Shown in pieces: positions 32,865-45,824 of a stretch of 64,000 nucleotides of DNA (its first letter is position 1; every line of letters begins with the position of its first letter). Made by a program: the position numbers and the translations under genes. Source of the stretch: Nelumbo lutea (lineage: Eukaryota > Streptophyta > Magnoliopsida > Proteales > Nelumbonaceae); the NCBI GenBank assembly GCA_022828595.1, contig JAKGHH010000002.1, positions 105,273,254 to 105,337,253 on the forward strand. The letters are read 5' to 3'. Under the pieces are notes generated by a model. The model was not told the origin of the DNA. It worked only from the letters and a program-made list of their open reading frames with translations, and made no database searches.

Positions 32865-34793
32865 TGAAGGGATGAGAGATCCATCGTATGGATGCCCGAA
32901 TCTTGCGGAATAAAATGGGCGAATTTCAAAATTTCTCTCCATCCTACTAGGAATCGTATTCTCTAATTTAGAAAAATCATATTTTTCAAGGATCAATCTT
33001 GAACCAAGAACCGAACCAGATCTGAACAAAAATAATAAGAAAGGAATATACATGATACGGAGAAATAATATCTCCCAATGGAGGTGTTCACGCTCAAGGA
33101 AAGAACCAAAAACTTCTCCCACTGAAGATGCCGCAATGTAGGATGGAGCAGAATCAACAGCGTTCTTCACAAGAACCAGATCCTTCGCAAGAATCAGTTG
33201 GATGGCACGTGAGCACTACTTCCAATCAGTCCTTCCACAAAGAACTGATATCAAGATCTGATCTTGATCACTCCTACTAAGAACAAGAGATCAAACTAGC
33301 AGATATGGCGGCAGTAGGAAGGAGGCGACAAGAGAGATTTAACACAGTGATGCTGAATTCTCTCTTCTGTGATTTCAACTCTGAAGACAGGATGTGGAGT
33401 GTTGTGCAAATGTTGCCCCCTCCTCCTTTTATAACCTTAAAGGGATCAGCTCCTAATTCCATTAGGAGTTGCTGATCCAAATCATATTTGGGTCAGAGTT
33501 CCCTTTAAGTGATAAGGGTAAACCCTTATCTCATCTACAGAATATATCGGCCTTCTCCTAATCTCATTAGGAGGTTTCCATATCTGAATCACATTTAGAT
33601 CTGGACTCTCTGAGTGGATAGGGTTAAAACCCAATCCTATCTGCTAATCCAATCTCAGAATTCGCCCCTTATTTAACTAATCAAATCAGCCCAGTTCGAA
33701 ATGGGCTTTAGGCCCAATAAGGTTATGTGCTCACTTATCCTTCCAAACTGCTGCCCAGTTGGGCTTCCTTGTATGGCGTGGGACCCAAACAGTGATCTAC
33801 ACATCAGCTACATGGGTTCAGCCCAGCCTTTGTTACAAGGCCTGGCCGAATACATTGTTATGGACAGTGCACCCCATGAAACCCATCGCATGGGCTCTAT
33901 GGGCCCAACACTTACCCTAAGTGGTCATTGGGCCAAGCCACCTTGTAACACCCAGGGACTATGGGCAGATGCAAGATTAGCCCATCAGGTATTACCCTCA
34001 ATGGTTTTACACTTAACCTCTCAGCCCATAATGATCAAACACTACCTGACAAGAGAGGACATCTCCCTTGGCTGCAAGGAACAGTGCTGCACTCTCTGCT
34101 TACATGGATCCCGGGAATTAAAACATTTTGCAAATGTTTGGAAACCATAATGTATACACTTTTATATCTCATATAAAATATATTTTGCAAAACAAATCTC
34201 AATAATTGAAACCGGCTGTCAGTAGTCTTGGTTTCCATCAGAGAGAGTGCATCCCCGATCATTACCTTTGTCCGACAAAGGGGTTGATCCTGTCACTATG
34301 ATCACCCATTCAGATGAATTCTTAGACTGCCCCAACATACACAGGTTTTGACCCCGCTAAGGATCTCACTAATTAGCATATCAAAGACAGCCCAATCCGA
34401 TACCTAGTGAAGTATCATAATCGAGTCTAGAGGTCAAGTGTAACTTTTCAGTTTTGCCCATCAATCTCCAAGGTCCAGGGCAATGCTGAAAATCTGGTCC
34501 GGTTTAAATATTCAATTAATCCTACACTGCATGTACCTCGGGTCTCACCCTGGTGGTAGAGACAGGCCACCCCAACCAACTTGGTGGCACATCAGTGTCA
34601 GCCTTGGCAGAATGAATCTCCCCAGACTTATCCAACGGCTATGAACGTTCTAAATTAACACGAGTCTCATTAATGTCCAGTTTAAGGGTATTACACAGAA
34701 ACACACCACATGACATGAATCAAATATGCACTTTATAAATGTCATAAGTACATCAAACTAATTGGAGCTAAGGGCATACAAAACTGTCTAACA
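32865..34793 (-). repeat. Copia 5' LTR
   Basis: A 1929-bp LTR, TG...CA (TGAAGGGATG...GTCTAACA), adjacent to the primer-binding site. The minus-strand promoter word TATAAAAGGAGG lies near 33424-33435. It is homologous to the solo LTR 27704-29590. Confidence 0.9.
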
Positions 34794-35585
34794 GAAGCTT
34801 TAGAATTGAAGTTCAAACGAGAGATTGAGCTAAGAGGTGTGAGCTTTGGCTTCCCCTCTTTTCCTTTAATGAGGATGTATCCAATAGTGGAAAATGGAAA
34901 GGGACAAAAAAGGTTTAGTTTTAGGTTTTGAACCTTTCCTAAATTACAGTTTTAGACATACATAATACTTTTATTACATGTAAAATATAATAATCAATAG
35001 AGAAAATTAAAACCATAACCAACCCTTTGGAGTGATTCATAGAACCAAAACTGTTATAAATTGTTTAAACAATTTAGGTCTATCGGGTAGACCCGACCCA
35101 TTGACAAGCCTAGTTGGTTCCAAGAATTTGGAACCAGACCCTACTTGGTAACAAATTGGATATGGTGGGTTCAAGGTAGGTTTTTAAGGTTAGATCCATT
35201 TGGTTCTAAGTAGAACTTGCCTACTTGTTCATCCCTAATTACTAGGGTTATTTTTGGAATACAAACCTTAGACTAATGCCTCTTCATATTTTTGGCTCGT
35301 CTTAAAAGGTCATGTAAGCCATTCCTATGTGGAAATACAAATGGTTTTTGACAAAGGTTCAATTAAATAAAATACAACAAACTATAGGGGTATTTTAGTA
35401 AATATACAAACTAGATGGTGGGTTTTCCTAATGGTGTTTGGTGACAGCTAAATGTTTGTTCTAAATAGAATGCTATGTGTAGAGTTACTATTTATTGTTT
35501 CTTGTTTGCCTAGTTTTGGGCCTTCTAGCACCAACAACCTTCAAGCTAAAGTTATATTAGCTACCAACACATGGTAACCCATGTG
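34794..35585. other. Intergenic, nothing recognised
   Basis: No gene. The word AGGGGTATTTTAGTAAATATACAAACTAG (about 35388-35417, described in parts) has an inverted relative near 24750-24790; this is probably a dispersed promoter or repeat motif. Confidence 0.45.
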
Positions 35586-35589
35586 TGCT

Positions 35590-36042
35590 ACTCAAAAGAG
35601 CTTGATTGAGTTTTAAGTTTCGTACTTGAACTCAATTTGAACAAATACTTGTGAGCTACTCAAGCTCGACTCGGATTGAGTTAATTATAAATTAATTGCT
35701 ATTAAAAATTATAAATAAATTAATATTCAAAATATTATAAATAAAAAAATATATATTATACAACTTGATTATAAATTTATTTATTTATATTACAAGTAAA
35801 ATAATATCAAAAATTAGCATTTACTTATATCATAAATAAAAATATATTGAAAAAATATATTATTTTCAATATATTTTATTAGAAGCTTGATTAGGCTTAC
35901 AAGCTACTCATGCAGGGTGTTGTGAAGCTTGAACTTGGATAGACTAACTACTCGACTCGATAATCTTCAAACCGAGTTCAAGTATTTAGCTAGTCGAGCC
36001 CAAGTAGCTTGTGAAATGGCTGGGTTTGCTTACACCCCTACC
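35590..36042. mobile_element. Foldback/MITE-like element
   Basis: The left part contains GAGCTACTCAAGCTCGACTCGG, mirrored on the right by CGAGCCCAAGTAGCTTGTG, around an AT-rich centre. The right edge TTACACCCCTA reads TAGGGGTGTAA when inverted, a common hAT-type end. The left outer end was not defined. Confidence 0.5.
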
Positions 36043-37090
36043 ATGTCCTTTGCCAAATGCCACACATTGGTCAATTTCTGACCATAGAGCCTCACCTAAG
36101 AGATGGAAAATTACTTTTAGAGGTGTCTTGACATCTAATGATCTTTTGCTCTAAATATTGCTGTTGGTGGGGGAAAACACATTAAATTTTAGTGTTTTTT
36201 TCTTTGCTTTCTTTTGTATCTATTCTATCCAAACTGTTGAATCATATCTATGATCTTCTTTCTCCTCCCTTGGTTTCTTAATCCACAAAGTAGATTAATG
36301 TCCCTATGGAACTTTTGATTTTCTGAAATTGGTGATTGTAAAAACATCAATAGCAAGAAAAGCCGATTCAAAGGGGCCAATAAAGAAAAGTTACAAGAGG
36401 TACTTTAGGCAGTTTAAAATTAAATTAAAGAATGCCATATTGTTTCACAGTTTTTGGTAGAAAATTATCAAACAAAAGTGTCATCTTCGTGACAAGTGTA
36501 TAACTGCATCATATAAATGTTTCTTCGACATACTTTATAGGTGACCCTTGCTCCATTTGATTTTTCATGCAACATTGTCTGTTCTGTTAGATTGTACTTT
36601 TGGATACATATTATATGAAGGGTGTGATGCACAAAACGATGTTAAAAGAGAGTGATTTGACTCAATTTCCTAATAAAAAAAATAAACTAAGTAGATTGTG
36701 GTTGAGTTTAAATAACCCCACGTCTGATGCTTTTTTATTTAAAAATTTCAAGAACACATGGAAATTTTTGAAGGGATGGAGAAGCAAAGAGGGGGCTTTA
36801 GGTCATTTCATTATAAATACATACATATACACGTACATATAAATTGGAGTGGCAAAACAGAATTCATGTATTGAACCCTATATAGTTGGGATAAGTCTTG
36901 GATAACAATGATGTTATGATTTATCAAATTGAGTTTATTTAAGTACAAGTGAATATATTTATTGTTATTGGATGGTACAAGTGAATATATTTATTTAAGT
37001 ACAAGCAACCATAGAAAATATTTTGTCTATAAGGGGGAAAAGGGTAAACTAATCAAAGTAGCAATGAGGATCTTACTTTTTAGCATTTAT
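36043..37090. other. Intergenic, nothing recognised
   Basis: AT-rich, no supported feature. An 80-codon frame at 36600-36842 has no recognisable domain. Confidence 0.5.
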
Positions 37091-37096
37091 TATGAA

Positions 37097-37350
37097 GGCC
37101 CTGTTCACTTTTTGGGAAGTTACTTATCTAGGTAAATGCATTTATCCAAATAAGCATTTTATGTGAAATATTTACCTAAGTAAATGTATTTGCCAATGTT
37201 TTTTTATTCCACAGGTAAATAAGACAATGACCATTTTAACCATAAAAATCCATTAATAAAAGGGGAAATTTTACCCCACCCAAGTGTTGGAAACTTTCCC
37301 CTAGGTGGGAAAGTTACTTACCCGCTTGGGAGATATGGGTATCACTTACC
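37097..37350. mobile_element. Partial Tourist-like MITE
   Basis: The left edge GGCCCTGTTCACTTTTTGGG resembles plant Tourist-type ends. GTTACTT..GGTAAATG words recur in inverted form toward 37350. The matching right terminus is absent. Confidence 0.35.
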
Positions 37351-37904
37351 CGAGTAAATGATACTATTAGCAAAAGAAAAGAGGGAGAAGAGAGATGAGA
37401 GGAGAAAGATTTGAAGGGTTCTAAATCTATTTGACGGTGCTAACTTATATTATTATATATAGGGCGACCATAATTGAAAAGGAAAAGACCTTTATACCCT
37501 TGTTGTAGTCAAAGTACATAACCAATGATAAAAAAACTATTTTAACCAGACCCTAGCTAAGAAGAATAAAAACATAAAATGTAAAATAAACATCTAAACA
37601 CTCCCCCTCAAGTTGGGACATAGATGTCAATCATGCCCAACTTGTCACACAAATTATTATGCTGCACATGATGAAGGCCCATAGTGAAGATGTCTGCAAG
37701 TTGTTCTTCTAAATTGACATATGGAGTGCACATTTCTCCACTCACAAGTTTTTCTCTAAAAAAATGCTTGTCCACTTCAATATGTTTTGTTCAATCATGA
37801 AGGACTAGATTAGTAGCAAGTAGCAATGTTGATAGCAACTTTATTGTCACAATAAAGTAACATAGGTTTGTTAACTACAAAACCCAATTCACCTAACAAG
37901 TTTT

Positions 37905-38102
37905 TATCTATATGATTTCAGCAACTCCATGAAACATAGCTTTGTATTCTGCTTCAACACACAACCTAGCTACCTCACTTTGCTTCTTGCTTCTCCAAGT
38001 GACTAAGTTTTCTCCCACAAAGGTACAATACCCATTAGTAGATTTTATGTCATTGACTACCCCTACCCAATCAACACTTATATACACTTCAACCTTCAAA
38101 TG
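37905..38102 (-). pseudogene. Copia RNase H fragment
   Basis: Minus frame: VDWVGVVNDIKSTNGYCTFV, VTWRSKKQSEVARLCVEAEY and KAMFHGVAEI. This is the standard Copia RNase H pattern DWAG..D.RRST.GYC..G..L..W.SKKQ..V..SS.EAEY. The second Asp region is retained; stops flank it. Confidence 0.85.
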
Positions 38103-38980
38103 CCCATGTTTTTAGAATAGCAAACCAGCTCTAAGGAACTTCTTGAGGTATCGAAGGATCCTTTCTATATCTCCAAAGTGAATTGTCTTAGGATTATGTA
38201 TGAACTGACTAAGGACACCCACTGTATAGGCAATATCAGGCATGGTCATAGACAAATATAAGAATCTCCCTACAAGCCTCTAGAACTTCTTCACATCTTT
38301 CAAAAACTCCCATTGACTGTCTCCTAGCTAATGGTTAGGTTCAATAGGCGAATCAATTTGCTTCACCCCTAATTTGCCTATACCCTCTAATAGATCTAGT
38401 ACATATTTTCTTTGGAAAATAAAAATGCCCTTTTGAGAGTGATCGGCTTCAATCCCAATGAAATAATATAAGGGGCATAGATCTTTCACCTTGAATTAAG
38501 TGGTTAAGAACTTTTTTACCATATGTATTTTAGTCTTTTAGTCTCCTATGATCACTATCATCAACATACACAATTAAATCTGCAATTTTTCCTTCACCTT
38601 TCTTCACAAACAAAGTATGATATGACTGGCATTGTTTGAACCCCATTTGTTGTACAACTAAGTGCAATTTACTAAACTAGGCCCAAGGAGATTGTTTCAA
38701 CCCTTATAATGATTTTTTTTACTTGCACACTTTTTTATCACTACCTTTGGCACAAAAACCTAGAGGTGGAGTCATGTAAACCTCCTCCTCTAGGTAACCA
38801 TTCAAGAATGCATTTTAAATATCCAACTGGTGAAGTTCCTAGTCAAGAATAACATCCAATGAAATGAGGATTTTGATAGAATTCATCTTGGCTACTAAAG
38901 CAAATGTCTTTGCATAGTCTACTCCATATACCTATGTAAACCCTTTGACCACCAATCTAGCTTTGTATCTTTCTATCGTA
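38103..38980 (-). pseudogene. Copia reverse transcriptase remnants
   Basis: No single long frame survives. Minus-strand pieces encode the VYVDD active-site motif (around 38560-38580) and a downstream block resembling DGTLSTPL-type linker text (38230-38420). Confidence 0.65.
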
Positions 38981-39105
38981 CCACTAATATTAAGAGATTC
39001 AGGCATATCAATGGGAGCAAGTGTACCTGATTGATGAGGAGGATCTACCTTTGAAGAGTCTAATGATGTTGGTTGCATAGTTTCAGGTTCCACGGATCTT
39101 GAACT

Positions 39106-39525
39106 CTACTGGCTCTTATGATAGTGAAGAAAAACATAAAATGGTGGAGGATTAGGAAGATGATGTAATTGAGTTTGAGCCTTTGTGTGTTTCTCCTCCT
39201 CAACCCTACTCTCCCCCTGAGGAAAAATTGAGAAAAAATGTTGACTCTCAAAGAAGGATACGTCCATAGAGACATAGTAGTTATGTGAGACAGGGCTGTA
39301 GCATCGGTATCCCTTTTGAGATAAAGCATAGCCAAGAAAAACACAATGAATGGCACAAGGATCGAACTTATCGTGAATAAGGGGCAAGTCATGAATAAAG
39401 GAACAACACCCAAAGATAAACATTGGAATAGGGGACAAAGGAGTCGTAGGAAACAAAAGTTGGTGTGGGGCCTTATACTCTAGTAATCGAGATGACATAC
39501 AGTTGATGATATATGCATCACACAT
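39106..39525 (-). pseudogene. Copia integrase C-terminal region
   Basis: Minus frame: AYIINCMSSRLLEYKAPHQL, FDPCAIHCVFLGYALSQKGY, RCYSPVSHNYYVSMDVSFFE. This is the characteristic segment between integrase and RT in Copia. Further right, 39840-39960 encodes YYDVWGLVTLPSETRYKYF and LIDDYSKY from the catalytic core. Confidence 0.85.
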
Positions 39526-40159
39526 AACAACATCTATCCAAAATGTTTTGGACCATTCATATGGAGTAATAAACCATAAGCTATTTTGAGAAGGTGATGA
39601 TTTTTACTTTTAGTGACACTGCTTTGCTAGGGTGTTCTAGCACAAGAGCTTTGATGAAGAGATCCACACAAAGTAAAGAACTCCGTGAGATCATATGGAA
39701 GTATTCCTTTGCACTGTCTGGTTGGAAAATATGAATCTTAGTTTGGAATTGAATAAAAATTATGCGTTAAAAATCTTTCACAATTGTTGACACTTCATTT
39801 TTAGATCGTATATGATAAACTCATATATATTTAGAGTAGTCATCAATCAAAGTAATGAAATACTTATATCTAGTCTCAGATGGTAGAGTAACAAGGCCCC
39901 AAACATCATAATAGACAATATGAAACGAAAATGATTTTTGTTCTTTATGTTCTAACTTTTACGGTTGTGTTTTTTGGTGAAACATTTCTTGGTTGAATAA
40001 AGAGACTTGGATGTTGTAAATTTAGGGTTTGAATGACAGTTGGAATGATTAGGATAAAGTGTTTGATGTATGGATGTGATTTTAAGTTTATAATATTTGT
40101 TTGTTGAATTGGGTTCAATCGTTGAACATTTATGATTTGAATGTGTAGTTCTAAGAGTG

Positions 40160-40578
40160 GGGCTCAACTTTTTGGGATGTGTAATGGGTTTTCATGTTTG
40201 GGTGTTTGCATTTAATGGTTCTAATAGTTGATGTGTTTAAATGTATACCATCTCCAATGATTTATTGGTTAATGTTTACAAGTTACAATGATATATTGGT
40301 TTATGTGAATCAATATTGTATGTTCTAATGACTAATTGGTTCTATTGATTTATTACTTCTAATGCTTTATCATTTATAGTGATTTTCAGTTCTAATGATG
40401 TATATCATTCACAATGATTTGTTAATTCCATAGCTGTATCAGCTCTGGTGAGTTATCACTTATAATTATTTATTAGTTCTAATGCCTAATTGGTTATATT
40501 TTATCGGTTCAAATGTTTTATCATTTATGGGGATTTTTCAGTTCCAATGATGTATCATGAACACTGGTTTTTCAATTA
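40160..40578. repeat. Degenerate short tandem array, left part
   Basis: Built from drifting units of about 17-22 bases on the theme TTCTAATGATTTATCAGT. The same theme resumes at 50655, showing that the intervening LTR-bracketed 10 kb was inserted into a single array. Confidence 0.7.
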
Positions 40579-40583
40579 CACAA

Positions 40584-41254
40584 TGTAGGTACATAGTGGT
40601 CGTTAAGACCATCAAATTACAGAGTGTCAAATCAACGCTATATGGACGCCTGCAATGAATCTATAATCCATCGCACACATGTAATGAATTCATACCTGGG
40701 ATAAGTCATGATGAACTTCGGGTAGTGCAAATTTGCGATAAAGCTAAAACATGCACGGATTTGCAATGAACCCCGAATATGCATGGATTTGCGATGAACC
40801 CCGAATATACGTGGAATTGTGATGAACCTGACACCATTATAGAGGTGCAGAATCACAATAGACTGGGAATAAATGCTTGTTATATGTGCATCTTTAAATT
40901 ACATATATAAGTTTAATGATGATGTCACGCATGCTACGTCAATATAATAGGATCGCATATGAAAAGAATTCGGATAAGATAATTTTCTAATAATGAACCT
41001 AGACAAACAAAAGAAAATATCTCATTTCCTATGAAAAAAGATCATCTTTAATAAATAAAATTTTCTTGATAACCTTAACTTTATGTCTATAAAAAGGAGA
41101 GGGCAATTGTTACTCCGGCGAAAATAATTTTGACTTGGATTTTATTAAAAAGGTGACAAGGCCCTCTCCTTCTTCTCTATTCCTCACATCCTCTCTTTCT
41201 CACCTTCTCCGCATTAACCACCTGCTAACAACCATAACCTCCCCAGTGGTAAAA
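40584..41254 (+). repeat. Left LTR
   Basis: About 671 bp; aligns along its length to 49932-50649 with substitutions and indels (about 80 percent by eye). TATA word around 41090-41100. Its 3' edge (GTGGTAAAA) departs from the right copy (GTGGTAAAAACA), so the exact end is uncertain. Confidence 0.75.
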
Positions 41255-41914
41255 GTGTTAGAATCTCTGGTTATGCCTCTGTTCTTCGGGGAAGAAGAAG
41301 GCATTAAAACGACATTTCAAATTCAGTCATCGGATTTGAGATCCCCGATTTCATATAAAATATCGAGCGGCTTTGCATCGATAAGAAGAGGCGCTATTCA
41401 CTGAGTTTTTCTCCTTCGACCGAACGCAGTAACGAGGATTCACGGCAGCAGAACACCGCCCCACTACTAAAACTCTCCCCAGCGCCACTACAGTTCTCTT
41501 TTGCACCCTCTCTCCGTCTTTCCCTCTCTTCTCATTCCCTGTTCGTCCTTTTTTCTTGCCACCTAAGTCACAGTTCACCAGTGTTCACCGTTCGAACAGA
41601 GCAAATTGTTGCAACTACCGAAGGTTCATCAGTAGGGAAAACTTACAATCGGAAGTTCATTTTGCCTGTACGAATCATTTGATCGTGCTTCAATGAAGCT
41701 CTTGCTTCTTGAAGACATGCAATTGTAAATCTATTTTGTCTGAGATTTCTCCTGTTTCCTTCTTCCTTACTAGTCGAACAGGACCGAACGCATCTTGCTC
41801 GATGTGAAGCAAACCAGTTCGTAATGGATCGTTTCAGGCCACAATTCGATTTTGGTTCAGAAGGCATTGGATTCGCACCATGTGTTATCATAGTTAAAGC
41901 TGGAGAGGGTGGAA
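41255..41914 (+). promoter_or_regulatory. 5' UTR/promoter-like segment before the MBD exon
   Basis: Pyrimidine-rich (CTCTCTCCGTCTTTCCCTC) sequence typical of plant 5' UTRs, running directly from the left LTR to the MBD start codon. It is more GC-rich than the surroundings. Confidence 0.4.
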
Positions 41915-42010
41915 ATGGCGAGCACAACAGTTGATAAAGACACACAGGCCGGAGCAAAAGAGGAGGTTGTTTCGGTAGAATTACCAGCACCTCCGGGTTG
42001 GAAGAAAAAG
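41915..42010 (+). pseudogene. MBD10/11-like protein, first exon only
   Basis: ATG at 41915 opens 32 codons ending at a consensus splice donor (AAAAAG|GTCTTT at 42010/42011). The exon reads MASTTVDK...EEVVSVELPAPPGWKKK, matching the N-terminus of the plant methyl-CpG-binding-domain proteins MBD10/MBD11, whose MBD begins LPAPxGWKKK and whose first intron falls at that point. An in-frame GTG two codons upstream is not a likely start. I searched the remaining sequence up to COM1 for exon 2 (the PKK.GTP.K.E..F.APTGEEI part) and found none. The exon therefore belongs to a truncated or captured gene; without exon 2 no functional MBD can be made. Confidence 0.7.
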
Positions 42011-44848
42011 GTCTTTCTCTCGTTTTCTCTCTACTGTTACAAGGCTTTGCAACTTCAGTTCTGCTCGAATTACTTTGTTCTTGTGCTTTAATTTGTGTTT
42101 CAATACTATATTATCTATGCGTCTTTTGACTTCTTTAACTTTTCGGTGTTTTTGTTGTAGAACTTGCGCCAAGTAGTTGTAATTTCTAGTTAGGGCATAT
42201 CGCATAATTCTTTTCTTGTTTATTTTTCCCTTATAGAACTTTTGCTCCTCATTTTTTTTGTGTTTCCGGATTTTTCTGGTTATTTTGATTAAATGTATTA
42301 TGGAAATACTCGAATGGTAATTGTTTGGTCGTTAGGGTTTCTGCAATTGTCTCAACTTTCTGGGAGGAAGTTGGATCTCTGTGAAACTTTGTTGTCTTCT
42401 TTTTTCCGGCTAATTATCTCCTCTGTTTGAAATGTGAATGTGGTGAAGAATTGGGAGAATTATGGTTTCTGGAGTTAGTCTTAGAGTCAAATTTACTATG
42501 TCGAAGGGAATTAATTATAGTTTCTGAAGTGATCAATTCTTAGTTTCTTTTCTATTTTCTTGGTTATGCGCATATTCCACCCTCCTGGTACAAATTTCTT
42601 GAATTAGGATGGCTATGATTGTCATATTATATAAAATGGTTCAACTTTAGTTTCTCTAGTTGCAAGCCTTCTTTTCCTTTTGACATTTGCTACTTATTTT
42701 ATGATCCTAACAACAATGGTCTTGCTTTAGCTTTTCAGTTCATCTACTTCAATTTTTTGTAGTTCTGGTGCTGAGTTATTATGTGAATTTTGCTTATTTT
42801 TTTGTGTGGTTTTAGAGTATATTACACACCTTTGGCCTTCATTTAAGGGATGCTTGTTTATGTCTTTGATTGTTATAATTGTGTTGCTTACTTATATCAT
42901 ATTGGCTATCCGGGGATCTACTGCATAAGTGATACAAAAATGGGGTTTATGTAATTATTTTTGTTTTGTTGGTTTTCTTTAGGGTTGTCTAAATGTGATT
43001 GTGTGGGTACATCTTTGAGATCAATTTCTATCAATCTAATTTTGTTGATAATATTGTTTCGTTGTTTCAGTTCCTTCCCCCAGGCTAATTTGTGTTAGGA
43101 TGGTATGCAAAAATGTGTGTAGACATGTCACATGTATCTTCAGAAAATAAAATGTTTGATTATGCCCTTTAGCAACCGAAGTGGAAACTGTATTTTTAGT
43201 GGACTGGATTCCTGGATCTGTATACCCGTATGGGAAACATTAAAAAATAAAGTGGACAACTTTGCAAGTGACTTCCCCTCTGGAGGTATACCTGTGTTCT
43301 CCTTGAAATTGCACTGCCACTTTATTGGTAATATGGTTCAATTTTCGACACTCAACATTTGATTAGTTCATGTGAATTAGTTTCCAATAATTCACTTGGC
43401 ATTGATGCATTTTGGAGTGGGAAAATTTTGGCAATAAGGTAAAAGCAACCTTTAGCCAACACAGCACTACCACCATGATGAACCCTCAAGAAAATTGATT
43501 AAAAACTTACTTTTGATGGTCTGATGGCTTGATTTGCAATTTCTTTCAAATTTGTCAATATTTTCCATAAAATTCCCCTTTTAAGTTTGTATTGAAATAT
43601 CTATCAAAGAGATCTTCGGAGTTACATAATTTCAATTCAACAATATATACATGTGATATTTTCTGCTAAAATGTTCCATATGTTAATAATTTGGGATGTA
43701 TCATAGAAAAATTAATAACAGAGCTGAGGATTTACATTAGAATATTACTGAATTGTGTAGAGATGAGAGCTATTTTGAGCAATACTACAATTTTATGGAT
43801 ATTATATTTTATTTTGATATATCCTATTATTGGTCATTATTAACGAGTACTTTGTAATGTAAGACTTCCATACTCGTCAATATTTTAGATTTTAATATGT
43901 TCTTAACATTTTATAGAGTTATATAGAAAAAGTTTAACCATCCTTAATACCTTCTCCCCAAACTGAAAAGTTCTGCACCTTGGAGAAATTTTCTACAAAA
44001 CTAAACTTTTGTAAGGATTGGGATTTCTCTCGAAAGTGGACTTTTGCACCTTTCTTGGTAGGTAGTTGAGGAAGCCTAAGGTTTGGGAGGGTTGACTTTA
44101 GTTGAGCACCCAAAGGGAAGGCATTCAAAAATTTGCTTCTTGGGTTAGAAATTTGATATTTGCTTCCTAGAAAACACGCTTAAGAATGTCTTATGAAATA
44201 TAAAAGGTTGATGGTTGGTGCTTGTATTGGATGTTTTAGAGAAATTTGAATATCAAAGCTATCAAATGGTAGGAACCCAAAGAAATTTCGCCTCAGTATT
44301 TTATGAAGAATACAATGGGTATTAATAGGGTAACAGGTGTGTCTTGAACAAACATCAGAGAAACAAATCTAGGTTTAATAGTGTTCAATATATTGATATA
44401 ATTTAAACATGCACAAATGAAGGTCGTTTACATTAGATTTGACCCCAGAAGACTTGTCCCTTGTTTTACCAATGAGTTGACCAAGTAATTAGCTGATCTA
44501 TACACCCACTTGAAGGTCGTTTGCAATTATCCAGTCATACACTTTAATTCCTTTATGATGCTCCTAATCTTCCATGGCCCTTTTTGCCATAATGTCTACA
44601 TTAACTTTTGCTATCATTTTGTATTACTCTTCTTTATTGGAGGTTGATGTTTTGAAATATCAGTGTTTTGTTATTTTAAAAGGTAATAGTTGTTAGATAA
44701 GGATCTTATACTACAAGAGCAATTTTTTAATTCTTACAGGTCAACTTTGGCTGGCTTATTGCTTCTCACTAAAGTTTAGTATATTGAACTACTCCTAAGG
44801 TAGTAGTAGCTCACCAGATTCCATAGCAAAAGGCTTCCTTGAAGGTTT
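42011..44848 (+). other. Intron-like sequence after the MBD exon
   Basis: T-rich, non-coding, like a long plant first intron. No acceptor joined to a recognisable MBD exon was found. Confidence 0.5.
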
Positions 44849-44856
44849 GTTTTAAG

Positions 44857-45122
44857 CATGGTTTTCAAAACCGGACCGGACCAGAAAAATCGGGAACCAG
44901 TTACCTGATCGTTTCCGTTTTTCCCCAAAACCGTCGATCTTGGTCAGCAAACTGCTGAACCGGCCGATTAACCATTCAAACCGTTTGAACGGTTTTGACC
45001 ATTTTTCAGCTTTTTAATTTTTTTTTATTTTTTTGTCAGAATGGGCCAGCCGTTCGGATCGAACAGTCAGACCATTCAAACCGATAATCGGACCCCTGAC
45101 CGGTTCGGTTTTAAAAACCATG
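44857..45122. mobile_element. hAT-like MITE (family C), copy 1
   Basis: The termini CATGGTTTTCAAAACCGG and CCGGTTCGGTTTTAAAAACCATG are inverted copies. 266 bp, non-coding. The flanks GTTTTAAG (44849-44856) and GTTTTACC (45123-45130) agree at 6 of 8 positions, as expected for an old hAT 8-bp duplication. A second copy is at 61917-62120. Confidence 0.7.
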
Positions 45123-45130
45123 GTTTTACC

Positions 45131-45820
45131 TGCAGGATGAGGTCAAAGTTAAAGTCAACCGTTTAACCAGTTTGTTCCACATATTGGCTCACCACAGCCT
45201 ATGGAGCTTAGGATTTAAATTTAATGTTGATTAAGCCAGTAGTTCGTGAGTTAAGGTCAATGCTTTGTTGAATTTAGAATTGGATAGTTTCTTAATTCTA
45301 GTAACTTTCTAATTCGTAGAGTTAGAAGGTCAATAAAAGTCTGTTAAGCTTGAGTCCATAGATTTTGTATCTTTTATTTTAGTGCCTTACTTTTATTAGG
45401 ATTAGGATTATATATATTGCACCAATATACTCATTCTGTTCAGAGTTTACTGCTTTAGTAATGAGAAGCTTCTTTTTTCCTCAATAGCATATTGCTATTG
45501 TGTGGTTGTTCTACTCTTTTCTGCTTCATTTCTTGAAGACTTGATTACAAATACATATGTATCTATTTACATGGCATAAGGTCCAAACATCCAATTGAGG
45601 TATTATGAAGTTGATAAAATTAAGCATTGTTTAGGGGATGTTGTATTTTTTAAATGTTCAATAATGGCATTAATTCAAAATTCAGATCCAGATCCACTAG
45701 TGAATTAAGTTGAGTTTAGATCTTTGATGGTCCATTACTTTTAGAAAGGCAAATCCCTGGAGTGTTGAAGAATAAATAGTAAATCTTATTGACCAGTTTC
45801 AAGTATCCATTGGCAAGAAG
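45131..45820. other. Unassigned spacer
   Basis: No supported feature. Confidence 0.4.
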
Positions 45821-45824
45821 TAGT

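Larger units (their letters stand above)
26913..34793 (-). mobile_element. Copia retrotransposon with 1.9 kb LTR, 3' half lost
   Basis: Minus-strand element: 5' LTR 34793-32865, primer-binding site 32863-32846, a 1.65 kb leader, gag, zinc knuckle/protease, integrase, then the start of the reverse transcriptase region, ending near 26913 beside the MULE. The RT core, RNase H and 3' LTR are missing. The integrase is interrupted by a solo LTR (27704-29590). On either side of it the frame joins as KFKEFRQ plus EVEKQLGREIKTLRSDRGGEYLS. Damaged catalytic residues show it is inactive. Confidence 0.85.
37390..39965 (-). mobile_element. 5'-truncated Copia retrotransposon
   Basis: Minus-strand copy. 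A 3' LTR fragment ends at 37600 (...TCTAAACA) and is followed by the polypurine tract (CTCCCCCTCAAGTTGGG on the plus strand, 37601-37617). Then come RNase H, reverse transcriptase and integrase reading toward higher coordinates, ending near 39965 in the integrase core. Gag, protease and 5' LTR are missing. Many stops. Confidence 0.8.

Noticed and set aside
27704..34793. A complete Copia with 27704-29590 as its 3' LTR
   Set aside because: TTGTC flanks both sides of 27704-29590, and integrase coding continues beyond it at 27698-26913, so that copy is a solo LTR.
41909..42091. 60-codon frame starting at GTG and running past the splice donor
   Set aside because: The plant start is the ATG at 41915, and homology to MBD10/11 ends exactly at the donor at 42010; the remainder is intron.
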